The position numbers and the translations under genes are program-made. The notes under the pieces are model-generated. The model did not search any database. It was not told where the DNA came from and was given only the letters and a program-made list of their open reading frames with translations. A stretch of 30,410 bases of DNA. It comes from a virus. Shown one piece after another: positions 24,564-30,410 of the stretch (positions within the stretch are counted from its first letter, which is position 1; every line of letters starts with the position of its first letter). Location of the stretch: positions 1-30,410 of IMG/VR virus record IMGVR_UViG_3300025120_000321; one strand, 5' to 3'.

Positions 24564-24851
24564 ATGGAAGATGCACTGCTACAATCTGGCGGAACAGCAG
24601 GTCTTATCGCTGCAATCTGGGGCGTGGCGGCTGCTATCAAACAACACAAAGAAAAAAATAATGGGGGTTCAACTTACACCCGAATAACGATTTTAGAAAA
24701 CAAGGTGGGTGAGCTTCAAGAAGAGCTGACGCAGGCCAATGACAAGCTTGTTAAATGCCACCGTGATTTATGTGAGTTCCGGGAAGAATTTAGGATTTTT
24801 CTTACCCGATCTGAGACACGAGAAGAAATGCGACGGGAGATGTTGAAATGA
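24564..24851 (+). CDS. Single-span membrane protein with coiled coil, lysis region (95 aa)
   Basis: I choose ATG 24564, one base after the fiber stop; an upstream start at 24546 would lie inside the fiber gene. A hydrophobic helix (about 8-25, SGGTAGLIAAIWGVAAAI) is followed by a basic KQHKEK stretch, then a coiled coil (38-85, ILENKVGELQEELTQ). The positive charges after the helix suggest that the C-terminal part is cytoplasmic. It overlaps the holin as ATGA. It could be a lysis regulator, an antiholin or a spanin-like protein. The predicted topology argues against a classical inner-membrane spanin. Confidence 0.55.
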   Translation: MEDALLQSGGTAGLIAAIWGVAAAIKQHKEKNNGGSTYTRITILENKVGELQEELTQANDKLVKCHRDLCEFREEFRIFLTRSETREEMRREMLK

Positions 24852-25111
24852 TTAAAGGTGTTACAAAAGGCGTTAAGTCTACAGAGTTTTGGATTTCTAT
24901 TTTGGGAATGCTTGCAGGGACACTCTGCGCACTTTTCTCAGATAGCCAATGGGCGCAAGTGGCTGGACCAATCGCAGCCGTAATTTGCGGCGCTGCGTAC
25001 ACAAACGCTCGCAAAACTGTCAAAGCCGCAATTGCCCTCGGCGGTGCTAAGGTCGATGCTGCAAGGATTGCTGCGGAGGCAACCGAGGCAGTGGGAAAGT
25101 CCAAGGAGTAG
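24848..25111 (+). CDS. Putative holin with two membrane helices (87 aa)
   Basis: The 87-residue protein has two hydrophobic helices (about 13-30, EFWISILGMLAGTLCALF; about 36-52, AQVAGPIAAVICGAAYT) joined by a short polar turn. A basic N-terminus and a charged helical C-terminus flank them. That is the size and layout of class II holins, which open the inner membrane at a set time for wall enzymes. It overlaps the previous gene as ATGA and is followed by lysis enzyme genes about 0.7 kb downstream. The second helix starts late and is alanine-rich, similar to many marine phage holins. Confidence 0.7.
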   Translation: MIKGVTKGVKSTEFWISILGMLAGTLCALFSDSQWAQVAGPIAAVICGAAYTNARKTVKAAIALGGAKVDAARIAAEATEAVGKSKE

Positions 25112-25114
25112 TTG

Positions 25115-25309
25115 ATGCTGTGGCGGGAGGCTTGGCGCAAGCGGAGAGTCTTCCGGAGGATACGGTTGACTTACTACTCGGTGCTGTTGTTGACAATGCT
25201 GGCCCCAGGGGGATTGCTAATCTTGATGTGCGCCTTGGTAAAGATGTCGTCGCATTCGCAAGCGGAGAGTTCGCAAATCAAGACGACTGGCAAGCGATGG
25301 CCGGTTTGA
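25115..25309 (+). CDS. Alternative frame: basic single-span protein, 64 aa (uncertain)
   Basis: This frame starts at ATG 25115, 6 bases after AAGGAG, the best-spaced ribosome binding site in this gap. It encodes a strongly basic N-terminus (MLWREAWRKRRVFRRIR), a hydrophobic stretch (about 18-43, SVLLLTMLAPGGLLILMC) and a polar tail. Basic ends before a helix mean N-in, C-out, as for an inner-membrane spanin or small lysis protein. It overlaps almost entirely a second open frame (25120-25323), whose protein looks at least as natural. Either one or both may be translated. Confidence 0.3.
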   Translation: MLWREAWRKRRVFRRIRLTYYSVLLLTMLAPGGLLILMCALVKMSSHSQAESSQIKTTGKRWPV

Positions 25310-25323
25310 AGATGAGGTGGTAG
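25120..25323 (+). CDS. Small hypothetical protein, 67 aa, ending in AGLKMRW
   Basis: The frame opens at GTG 25120, about 11 bases after AAGGAG, which is a looser spacing than usual. The protein starts MAGGLAQAESLPEDTVDLLL and ends FANQDDWQAMAGLKMRW. The alternating hydrophobic end with a terminal aromatic residue recalls last strands of outer membrane barrels and tails of other small phage proteins. Its stop lies one base before the next gene, which supports it as the true gene of the gap. The frame also continues openly upstream into the holin gene. It competes with the frame at 25115. Confidence 0.5.
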   Translation: MAGGLAQAESLPEDTVDLLLGAVVDNAGPRGIANLDVRLGKDVVAFASGEFANQDDWQAMAGLKMRW

Positions 25324-25324
25324 C

Positions 25325-25591
25325 ATGCCGGTAAAAAAAGACTCACGACTAAAGCGGGCCGGTGTTAGCGGGTACAATAAACCAAAGCGAACACCGAGCC
25401 ATAAGACTAAGTCCCACGTTGTTGTTGCTAAATCTGGAAGCCAGGTTAAGACGATTCGATTTGGTCAGCAAGGTGTTACCGGTGACCGCAAGATGACAGC
25501 GCGGGCGAAGTCCTTTAAGGCTCGTCACGGCAAGAACATAGCCAAGGGCAAGATGTCTGCGGCGTACTGGGCAAATAAGGTGAAGTGGTAA
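25325..25591 (+). CDS. Conserved basic phage protein, 88 aa (DUF6321-like)
   Basis: The protein is extremely basic and starts MPVKKDSRLKRAGVSGYNKP. It holds KRTPSHKTKSHVVVAK, TIRFGQQGVTGDRKMTARAK and FKARHGKNIAKGKMSAAYWA. From memory these blocks resemble a family of small conserved phage proteins (DUF6321), whose function I do not know. The charge suggests DNA or RNA binding, perhaps DNA condensation in the head. GAGGTGG precedes the start. The stop overlaps the next gene as TAATG, making it the first of three consecutive basic mini-proteins. Confidence 0.75.
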   Translation: MPVKKDSRLKRAGVSGYNKPKRTPSHKTKSHVVVAKSGSQVKTIRFGQQGVTGDRKMTARAKSFKARHGKNIAKGKMSAAYWANKVKW

Positions 25592-25740
25592 TGGCAGCAA
25601 AACGAAAAGGCCTGTACGCGAACATTCATGCAAAGCGAAAACGGGGCGAGACAATGCGAAAGCCTGGGGCCAAGGGTGCGCCTACGGCTAAAGCATTTAA
25701 AAAAGCTGCTAAGACAGCTAAGAAAAAGCGGAGAAAGTAA
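25591..25740 (+). CDS. Basic mini-protein, 49 aa (LYANIHAKR type)
   Basis: This short frame runs ATG 25591 to TAA 25740 and encodes MAAKRKGLYANIHAKRKRG, then MRKPGAKGAPTAKAFKK, and ends in KKKRRK. About 45 percent of residues are K or R. The YANIHAKRKR...MRKPGAKGAPTA pattern recurs, as far as I recall, in many phages. Both its start and stop overlap neighbours as TAATG. Its role is unknown. DNA binding or packaging with the genome is a reasonable guess from the charge. Confidence 0.75.
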   Translation: MAAKRKGLYANIHAKRKRGETMRKPGAKGAPTAKAFKKAAKTAKKKRRK

Positions 25741-25841
25741 TGCCACAGGGTAAGGGTACATACGGAAGCAAGGTTGGACGACCTAAAAAAGTTCAGCCTA
25801 AAAAAGCAAAACCTAAAAAATCAAAAAAGAAGAGCAAGTAA
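25740..25841 (+). CDS. Basic mini-protein, 33 aa (MPQGKGTYGSKVGRP type)
   Basis: The frame runs ATG 25740 to TAA 25841 and encodes MPQGKGTYGSKVGRPKKVQP followed by PKK/AKPKK lysine repeats. The opening GKGTYGSKxGRP is, from memory, shared by tiny proteins of many phages. GRP followed by basic residues resembles AT-hook DNA-binding cores. Its start overlaps the previous stop as TAATG. It is the shortest of the three basic proteins. Confidence 0.7.
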   Translation: MPQGKGTYGSKVGRPKKVQPKKAKPKKSKKKSK

Positions 25842-25842
25842 A

Positions 25843-27132
25843 ATGGCGATGTTTCCTGGTCGAGAGATGACAGATGAAGAGCTTCTTGAAGCCAGGAGCC
25901 AATCGTCAGGTATGCAGCGAGCGTCCACGCTAGACGCCTTAAACGCTATGGCCGCGGCTGCTCCACAAGCAGAGCCTGCCCCGCCGCCGGAACCTATCAA
26001 CGTTCCGCCAATGCTTGAGCGTCCTATGGGTACTATCCCAGAAGCTCTCGGTCGGCCAAGCGGCGAGGTTGTCCATCCAAGAGATAGGGCCCTTATTGAT
26101 AGGTTTAAGCAATTTCAGCAAACAACACTACCGGCTCAAAAGCAGGCAAGGATGGTTGTTCCTGAAATGCTTCAGAGGATGCCCGAAGTACAGGCCCCAA
26201 GAACTGCCGAGGGCATGGTGCTCGATAAGTTTGGCGGCAGCATGGCCGCGTACAACAAGTGGTGGAACTCTTTGCCACAGGGCATGAAGCCACGAAGCTG
26301 GGACCAAGCACTTGGAATGGTGAGCAGCCCGGAAGCTCTAGGTGTTCCGAAGCCTGCACCTGAAATTAAGGCACAGGCTAAGGTCGGGACTGACTCCGAG
26401 ATAGAGCCTCAACCGCAAGCTTACTACGAGCCTGCGGGGTTTGTAGGCCCTCCGTCTGAAGGGGCAGAACCTTTTGTTGGGCCTTCTGCGCCAGATAAAA
26501 AAGAAATGGCCCCTGACGATGGGGTTCGTCTTTTTGATGGGGGGGTGGATGACGGAAAAAGTTTGTTGCACCCCGTTTCGGGGGCTACGTTTCGGTCGTC
26601 TACTGCGGGGAGGCGAGGGGGGCGCACGCATGCCGGGGACGACTACGCACCTAAAAGGCTTGGGGATAAACCGCCTCTTGTGGCAATGACTGACGGAAAA
26701 GTCTTAAGGGTTAGGGACATGAAAAAATACCCGAATGCTGGAGGCAACAGGATTGAAATAGAATACGGGACCGGAAAAAATCGTTTTATGGTGCGTTACT
26801 TCCATATGGATAAACCTGCCGCTTTCAAGGTTAACGGCAAGCTACTTACTGGAGACGCCCTTGACGGGAAGCGGATTAAACGAGGAACACCTCTTGGGAT
26901 AATGGGCAACACGGGCAAAGGCTCAGGGGTTCATCTGCACACAGAGCTTTACCGCCCTGACCCTAAAACGGGCGAATACGAAAAAACAAAAAAAGGCAAC
27001 TACGCAAAACCCCATGATTTTGAGGCGTTTTTAAAAGGCGGTGGGAAACTTAACTACGCGCAAACGTTGCTGGCTAAGTCCACGGTGAGCAAAAAAACAA
27101 CCCGAGATAAACACTACGGACACAACCACTAA
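25843..27132 (+). CDS. M23-family peptidase with long disordered N-terminus
   Basis: I choose ATG 25843, one base after the previous stop. An earlier in-frame start at 25774 would lie inside the basic mini-protein gene. The result is 429 residues. About 1-245 are P/A/E-rich with little fold, containing one conserved-looking block (VLDKFGGSMAAYNKWWNSLP, about 125-144). From about 246 a LytM/M23 domain follows: H263-AGD-D267 (HxxxD) and H364-L-H366 (HxH) supply the zinc and catalytic residues. Such enzymes cut peptide cross-links of peptidoglycan. The N-terminal region may tie it to the virion or regulate it. It could be the endolysin or a virion-borne lysin; there is no signal peptide, so a holin would be needed for release. 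Confidence 0.8.
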   Translation: MAMFPGREMTDEELLEARSQSSGMQRASTLDALNAMAAAAPQAEPAPPPEPINVPPMLERPMGTIPEALGRPSGEVVHPRDRALIDRFKQFQQTTLPAQKQARMVVPEMLQRMPEVQAPRTAEGMVLDKFGGSMAAYNKWWNSLPQGMKPRSWDQALGMVSSPEALGVPKPAPEIKAQAKVGTDSEIEPQPQAYYEPAGFVGPPSEGAEPFVGPSAPDKKEMAPDDGVRLFDGGVDDGKSLLHPVSGATFRSSTAGRRGGRTHAGDDYAPKRLGDKPPLVAMTDGKVLRVRDMKKYPNAGGNRIEIEYGTGKNRFMVRYFHMDKPAAFKVNGKLLTGDALDGKRIKRGTPLGIMGNTGKGSGVHLHTELYRPDPKTGEYEKTKKGNYAKPHDFEAFLKGGGKLNYAQTLLAKSTVSKKTTRDKHYGHNH

Positions 27133-27704
27133 TGCTCCCACCAGTCTTAGCCCACATGAAACAACTAGGGCACAAAATATTCGATAATCCGAAATACGAT
27201 TACGATTTAAATATCTATGGAATCAGAAATAGAACGGGCACGCCGAACACTTTCGACGACACTCTGGGTGTCCTATATCTCTGGGATGGTAACTGGCGCG
27301 GTCATTACTGGAACGGTACTGTCGATCCTGGGGCTTATTATTTAGAGCACCCAATGAACGTAAAAGGCACAGCAGTGATGGCGTGTGGCCAGTATCGAGG
27401 TGCGTATGAAATTGGGACACACCGAGGGAAGAGGGCGCTGGTTCAAACAGGCCCAGTGTCAGTGTTCCGTGACTACAACAGAGATAAAACTATCGACCGC
27501 CAAGGCCAGCCAGAGTCGGGTCTATTTGCCTGCAACTTACATCGAGCAGGTAAAGCATCTAAGTTTGTAAACCGTTGGTCGGCTGGATGCCAAGTGTGGG
27601 CAGAGGAAAAAGACTTCGAGGAGTTTCTTGATATCTGCTACAAGCAAGTGAAGCTCACAGGGTTCAAAACGTTTACGTATACGCTAATGGACCAGTGGTG
27701 GTGA
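27132..27704 (+). CDS. L,D-transpeptidase-like (YkuD) domain protein
   Basis: The 190-residue protein contains H137-RAG, then W-S150-AG152-C153-QVW. This is the histidine plus SxGC signature of YkuD L,D-transpeptidases, here with HX12SxGC spacing against the usual HX14-17. GIRNRTGTPNTFDDTLGVLYLW lies near the N-terminus. These cysteine enzymes act on peptidoglycan stems, either cross-linking or, in some phage proteins, apparently cutting. It directly follows the M23 gene as TAATG and has no ribosome binding site of its own, so it relies on coupled translation. No signal peptide is present. A second lytic enzyme or a wall-modifying partner is likely. Confidence 0.7.
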   Translation: MLPPVLAHMKQLGHKIFDNPKYDYDLNIYGIRNRTGTPNTFDDTLGVLYLWDGNWRGHYWNGTVDPGAYYLEHPMNVKGTAVMACGQYRGAYEIGTHRGKRALVQTGPVSVFRDYNRDKTIDRQGQPESGLFACNLHRAGKASKFVNRWSAGCQVWAEEKDFEEFLDICYKQVKLTGFKTFTYTLMDQWW

Positions 27705-27809
27705 TGGTGCCCCACTCTAGGTAAAGTAAGTTAATCTGTTTGAGGGATTCACTAACGTCACGCTGTATCGAGTGAGGCAGTTTCTTTTACCAGCTAATCG
27801 AGGTTGAGT
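27705..27809. other. Gap between converging operons
   Basis: The late operon ends at 27704 and the leftward PP-loop operon ends at 27810. GGTAAA near 27720 and TTTACC near 27787 could pair over a long distance, but no compact GC-rich hairpin with a U-tract is visible for either direction. How transcription stops here is unclear. Confidence 0.4.
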
Positions 27810-28754
27810 CTAGGCGCTAAACTCGCCATCTTTGTCAGGCATATCGCAGAGCCCCCAGCTCTGACACCCGCGCTCACTCTCATCGGCAGGCAGAAAAAGC
27901 TCTAGGCCGTATTGATGCCCCCCGCGCTCAGTCTTTGACCACTCGGCAACTTTGTCTATTGGCCAGCACTCGCCCGTTCCGCCAGTCTTGGCTTGAAAGA
28001 AGGCAGGCTTGCCAATGCCACGACTCTCAAAAGTCTCACCTGTTTGTGCCAACCGCGCTGCTGCTTTCTCCGCAACCTTTTCTTCTAGTGTCCTGATTTG
28101 AACAATTCTATCAGGGTCAGTTTCAACCATTGCCCTGATCTCACTTTTTTTTGACATGATACAGGGCCAGCACCCCACCCTCTCAGACGGGTACTTGTCT
28201 TTGAGGTACAAGGGGCAAGGGCGCAGATTGTTTCGGTTGTGGATATCTATTACGTCTTGCACTACCCAAGTAATTAGAGGCCGCCAAGTGTCGCAAAGAT
28301 TTTTTCCCAAAATAGAACCGGGTTCCCACCTATCCATTTTACTACGGGCCTTACTTTCGGCTGCTCGAATCCCTACCGCGTTAATTGGTAAGGGGCTGTT
28401 GCCAAGCTCCCGGATATGGTCCCGGATAGGGAGCTTTTTTAATTGCTCAGTGCAGAATCGACCCATGCGCGAGGGCATTGCGCCCTTGGAGACCACCAAG
28501 TCTGGCATCCCTCCAGGATATTTTTTGCTAACAACGCGGTAAAACCTGTCACCAAGAAGCGGCTTCACGATGCTTTCAATGTACTCGTACAACACTGGGT
28601 GCTCCCACCCCGTGTCAGCCCAGACATAATGGATGTCATTGCTTTCCTCGAACCCGTTCTCTCGAAGCCAAAGCGCCATAGCAATCGAGTCTTTGCCGCC
28701 GCTCACAGAGCAAACAATAGGTCTTCCAGAATCCTTAATCTCTTGATCGTCCAT
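27810..28754 (-). CDS. PP-loop (PAPS reductase/DndC-like) protein
   Basis: The 314-residue protein has the PP-loop SGGKDS (18-23), which binds the adenylated substrate. A following VWADTGWEHP resembles the strand and loop after the PP-loop in PAPS reductases. Cysteines C101 (RFCTEQLK), C180 (RPCPLY), C195 and C198 (GCWPC) form a set that could hold an iron-sulfur cluster, as in DndC and related sulfurtransferases. The plain PAPS reductase active-site ECGLH tail is not present. Possible reactions are sulfate-derived reduction or sulfur transfer to DNA or tRNA. AGGAA lies before ATG 28754. It faces the late operon and is last in a three-gene leftward unit. Confidence 0.75.
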   Translation of the reverse strand: MDDQEIKDSGRPIVCSVSGGKDSIAMALWLRENGFEESNDIHYVWADTGWEHPVLYEYIESIVKPLLGDRFYRVVSKKYPGGMPDLVVSKGAMPSRMGRFCTEQLKKLPIRDHIRELGNSPLPINAVGIRAAESKARSKMDRWEPGSILGKNLCDTWRPLITWVVQDVIDIHNRNNLRPCPLYLKDKYPSERVGCWPCIMSKKSEIRAMVETDPDRIVQIRTLEEKVAEKAAARLAQTGETFESRGIGKPAFFQAKTGGTGECWPIDKVAEWSKTERGGHQYGLELFLPADESERGCQSWGLCDMPDKDGEFSA

Positions 28755-28792
28755 CCCAAATTCCTGCTCGATTTAGTTCTGACGCAATGCGT

Positions 28793-28999
28793 CTAGATAA
28801 CTCTTTTTTCTTGGCCCTTGCTCTTATCTTCAATCCTATTAACAGGGTCAGTGTAAGAGCCAGCACAACTGCCGCTATCTTCATGGTGCCCCCTGATAAA
28901 CTCTAGCACGCTGCTATCTTGTTTCGTAGGCCCCGCTTGCGCCCACCCCAGGAGGAAGGCGAGCGCAAGACTAGCGATAGCAAGAAACCCTGCAATCAC
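28793..28999 (-). CDS. Small membrane or secreted protein, 68 aa
   Basis: The start is GTG 28999, overlapping the previous stop as GTGA. The N-terminus MIAGFLAIASLALAFLLGWA is hydrophobic, then AQAG gives a possible signal peptidase site. A polar tail of about 45 residues follows with one cysteine (SGSCAGS). It might anchor in the inner membrane or be exported. Placed between a hypothetical and the PP-loop gene, it could be a superinfection or envelope factor, but nothing shows that directly. The start depends on coupling, since no own ribosome binding site is clear. Confidence 0.5.
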   Translation of the reverse strand: MIAGFLAIASLALAFLLGWAQAGPTKQDSSVLEFIRGHHEDSGSCAGSYTDPVNRIEDKSKGQEKRVI

Positions 29000-29232
29000 C
29001 AGTTGTTAGAACCGCTGGAGCCACCGGAGCCTTGCCCCTGCTCGTCATCACTTGGCGCAAGACTGATAATATAGTCAGGGTGCGCGTCGCTTTCTTTTCT
29101 ATCGTTCTCTTGCAGGACAAGGCGGCGTCCGCCGAGCATGACGCCAAGAACGCCTTCGGCTTGGCCTGTCATAGTCCCGGGCTTCTTGCCCTTCCACATT
29201 GCTGCAATCTTTTCCCATCTCTGCTTTGCCAT
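28996..29232 (-). CDS. Hypothetical early protein, 78 aa (KExDxHPDYxxxLAP type)
   Basis: I choose ATG 29232 (MAKQRWEKIAAMWKGKKPGT), with AAGGAAG upstream. A longer start at 29292 would run through the divergent promoter region. The middle, VMLGGRRLVLQENDRKESDAHPDYIISLAP (about 31-60), looks like a small beta barrel. It resembles short conserved phage proteins whose role I do not know. The C-terminus DDEQGQGSGGSSGSNNW is an acidic glycine/serine tail, a layout also seen in single-strand DNA-binding proteins, though the core is too short to claim that. It is the first gene of the leftward cassette. Confidence 0.65.
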   Translation of the reverse strand: MAKQRWEKIAAMWKGKKPGTMTGQAEGVLGVMLGGRRLVLQENDRKESDAHPDYIISLAPSDDEQGQGSGGSSGSNNW

Positions 29233-29260
29233 AGTATCTTCCTTAAAAAGTGAAATAAAG

Positions 29261-29297
29261 TTGACGCTAGCATTGTTTGAGCTTAGTATCAAGCACA
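29261..29297 (+). promoter_or_regulatory. Promoter and operator-like dyad for the recombination genes
   Basis: TTGACG (29261-29266) and TAGTAT (29284-29289) are 17 bases apart and fit a sigma70 promoter. The transcript would begin near 29296, just ahead of the TAGGAG ribosome binding site. The inverted repeat TGAGCTT (29278-29284) / AAGCACA (29291-29297), 6 of 7 matching, covers the -10 element. A dimeric repressor bound there would block transcription. The leftward cassette must also start in this 86-base gap; TTGATA on the minus strand is a possible -35. Confidence 0.5.
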
Positions 29298-29318
29298 GCT
29301 AACTTTTAGGAGATTTTT

Positions 29319-30212
29319 ATGACAGGTTCATTACCAGGGTTACCTCGCAAGGTTTGCATAGGTAGCTCCGAAATTAAAAGCCTTTTGGGTACTTGTACCC
29401 ACAGGGGGCCGTACGACGTGTGGGGCTCAAAGGTAACCGACGAGGAAGAGGTTTTTGTTAACGGCGAATATATGGAAGTTGCGACGGTGCTGGAGTCTTC
29501 ATTCTTGAAGCTTACCGAGATGAAGTTGCAGCGCCAAGGCTTCGATATCATCATCAAGCCGGGGAAGACTGTGTATAAGGAAGTTGACGGCGTGAATCTT
29601 CGAGACACTGCCGATGGCTTTGCAGTGCCTTCTACGCGCCACCACAAGCCGCTTTACACCATTGAAACAAAGGCAGGCTACAGGGCCGACCGTGACTACT
29701 ACGGTGAAGAGTGGACTGACGACGTTCACGAAGGTTACAAGGACCAGTGCATCTGGCATTGTGGGATGACAGGCGCTCCTGCCTGCGTCCTCAGCGTACA
29801 GTTTTTTCCCACTGAGTTTCCAAAAATCTACGTGATTAAGGAAGACCCTGAGCGCTTTGCGTTGCAGGTCAACACGGCTGTCTCATTCTGGAAAGACCAT
29901 GTTGAAACAAATATTGCTCCGCCAACAGATGCGTCTGCTGCTTGTGCTCGACATCTTGCGAAGCTTGCTATGAATAGCGAGAACTTGAGAGATGCGTCAC
30001 TTGATGAGCGCGCCTATGCCGAGGAGCTGGCCCAGCTTAAGAAGATTGAGAAAGCAAACAAGACGCGTATTTCGCTGCTTCAAAATCAATTGCGTGAAGC
30101 AACCGGCGAGTATCGCGGCATTGACTTTGGCGACGGTGCCAAGATTACGTTCTCCCCAGACAAAAACGGCAAGCGGCGTATGTCGTCATCCTTGAAAGCA
30201 TTGGAGATATAA
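29319..30212 (+). CDS. YqaJ/RecE-type viral exonuclease
   Basis: The 297-residue protein has the YqaJ nuclease series: VLESSF with E59, RDTADGFAV with D99, IETKAG with E116 and K118, then YKDQCIWHCGMTG with Q143. These correspond to the metal-binding E, D, ExK and the Q helix of lambda exonuclease-like enzymes. Such nucleases chew one strand of a DNA end and leave single strands for an annealing protein. The C-terminal 90 residues are helical (LAQLKKIEKANKTRISLLQNQ) with a beta end, as often seen in phage YqaJ proteins. TAGGAG precedes the ATG. The next gene looks like the annealing partner. Confidence 0.8.
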   Translation: MTGSLPGLPRKVCIGSSEIKSLLGTCTHRGPYDVWGSKVTDEEEVFVNGEYMEVATVLESSFLKLTEMKLQRQGFDIIIKPGKTVYKEVDGVNLRDTADGFAVPSTRHHKPLYTIETKAGYRADRDYYGEEWTDDVHEGYKDQCIWHCGMTGAPACVLSVQFFPTEFPKIYVIKEDPERFALQVNTAVSFWKDHVETNIAPPTDASAACARHLAKLAMNSENLRDASLDERAYAEELAQLKKIEKANKTRISLLQNQLREATGEYRGIDFGDGAKITFSPDKNGKRRMSSSLKALEI

Positions 30213-30213
30213 A

Positions 30214-30410
30214 ATGACAGATATGGTAAAGGCAGCAGAGCTTGCCCTTGTGAACAATGACCTTGGTGCTCTTGACCCTGAAGCGCGGTTGGCTTTCCTT
30301 AGAAAGCTTTGCGAAAACATGGGGTTGAATCCCATGACGCAGCCGTTCCAGTACATTCGCCTGAACGGGCAACTTAAGCTCTATGCAACGAAAGGTTGCG
30401 CTGACCAGCT
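30214..30410 (+). CDS. Probable single-strand annealing protein (RecT-like), N-terminal part
   Basis: Only 65 codons are present before the window ends. The frame starts MTDMVKAAELALVNNDLGAL. The block KLCENMGLNPMTQPFQYIRL, followed by GQLKLYATKGCADQ, has the pattern GLNPxTxPFxYI...LYAxxxxxxQL that I recall from phage annealing or recombination proteins encoded beside YqaJ exonucleases. A GGAGAT ribosome binding site lies 7 bases before the ATG. Context and pattern agree, but the missing C-terminus prevents a firm family call. Confidence 0.55.
   Translation, partial: MTDMVKAAELALVNNDLGALDPEARLAFLRKLCENMGLNPMTQPFQYIRLNGQLKLYATKGCADQ

Noticed and set aside
27705-27809. Bidirectional terminator between converging operons
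   Set aside because: Only a long-range 6-bp pairing was found, without a compact stem or U-tract.

Overview
The window is part of the genome of a tailed double-stranded DNA phage, most likely short-tailed (podovirus-like). It has a terminase large subunit, portal, scaffold and coat series, then a nozzle-like tail protein, four predicted internal/ejection proteins and one large fiber. No tape-measure, tail-tube, sheath or baseplate gene is visible. The host cannot be named from the sequence. The strong AGGAG-type ribosome binding sites and the lysis set (two-helix holin, M23 peptidase, L,D-transpeptidase-like protein) would fit a Gram-negative bacterium. Both ends are cut inside genes, so this is an internal segment. 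No tRNA, rRNA, CRISPR array or insertion sequence was found.

Layout. (1) Positions 1-2003 are a leftward operon of six small genes of unknown function. Two of its gaps carry RNA hairpins. (2) Positions 2004-2562 are non-coding and dense in direct and inverted repeats; a candidate leftward promoter lies at about 2094-2123. (3) Positions 2563-3512 are a second leftward operon of three translationally coupled genes, closed by a clear intrinsic terminator at 2556-2584. (4) Positions 3513-3977 are a divergent regulatory region. It holds a 12-bp palindrome, an array with a 20-bp period, and a run of short hairpins ending in one whose loop exposes the Shine-Dalgarno sequence of the first late gene. 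(5) Positions 3978-27704 are one long rightward late operon: putative small terminase, GNAT-like protein, large terminase, portal, scaffold, coat, decoration-like protein, an intrinsic terminator just after the capsid block, adaptor, nozzle, ejection proteins, an S74 self-processing fiber, lysis genes, three tiny basic proteins, an M23 peptidase and an L,D-transpeptidase-like protein. (6) Positions 27810-29232 are a short leftward operon facing the late operon: a PP-loop (PAPS reductase/DndC-like) protein, a small membrane or secreted protein and a conserved-looking hypothetical. (7) From 29233 a divergent promoter with an operator-like dyad drives a YqaJ/RecE-type exonuclease and the start of a probable annealing protein.

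How the parts work together. Translational coupling by ATGA or TAATG overlaps is common on both strands. The late operon follows the classical order of packaging, head, neck/tail, ejection, fiber and lysis, which supports the functional calls where sequence alone is weak. The least explained parts are the two repeat-rich non-coding regions, the hairpin leader of the late operon, the overlapping reading frames after the holin, the basic mini-protein trio, and the antisense PP-loop cassette.
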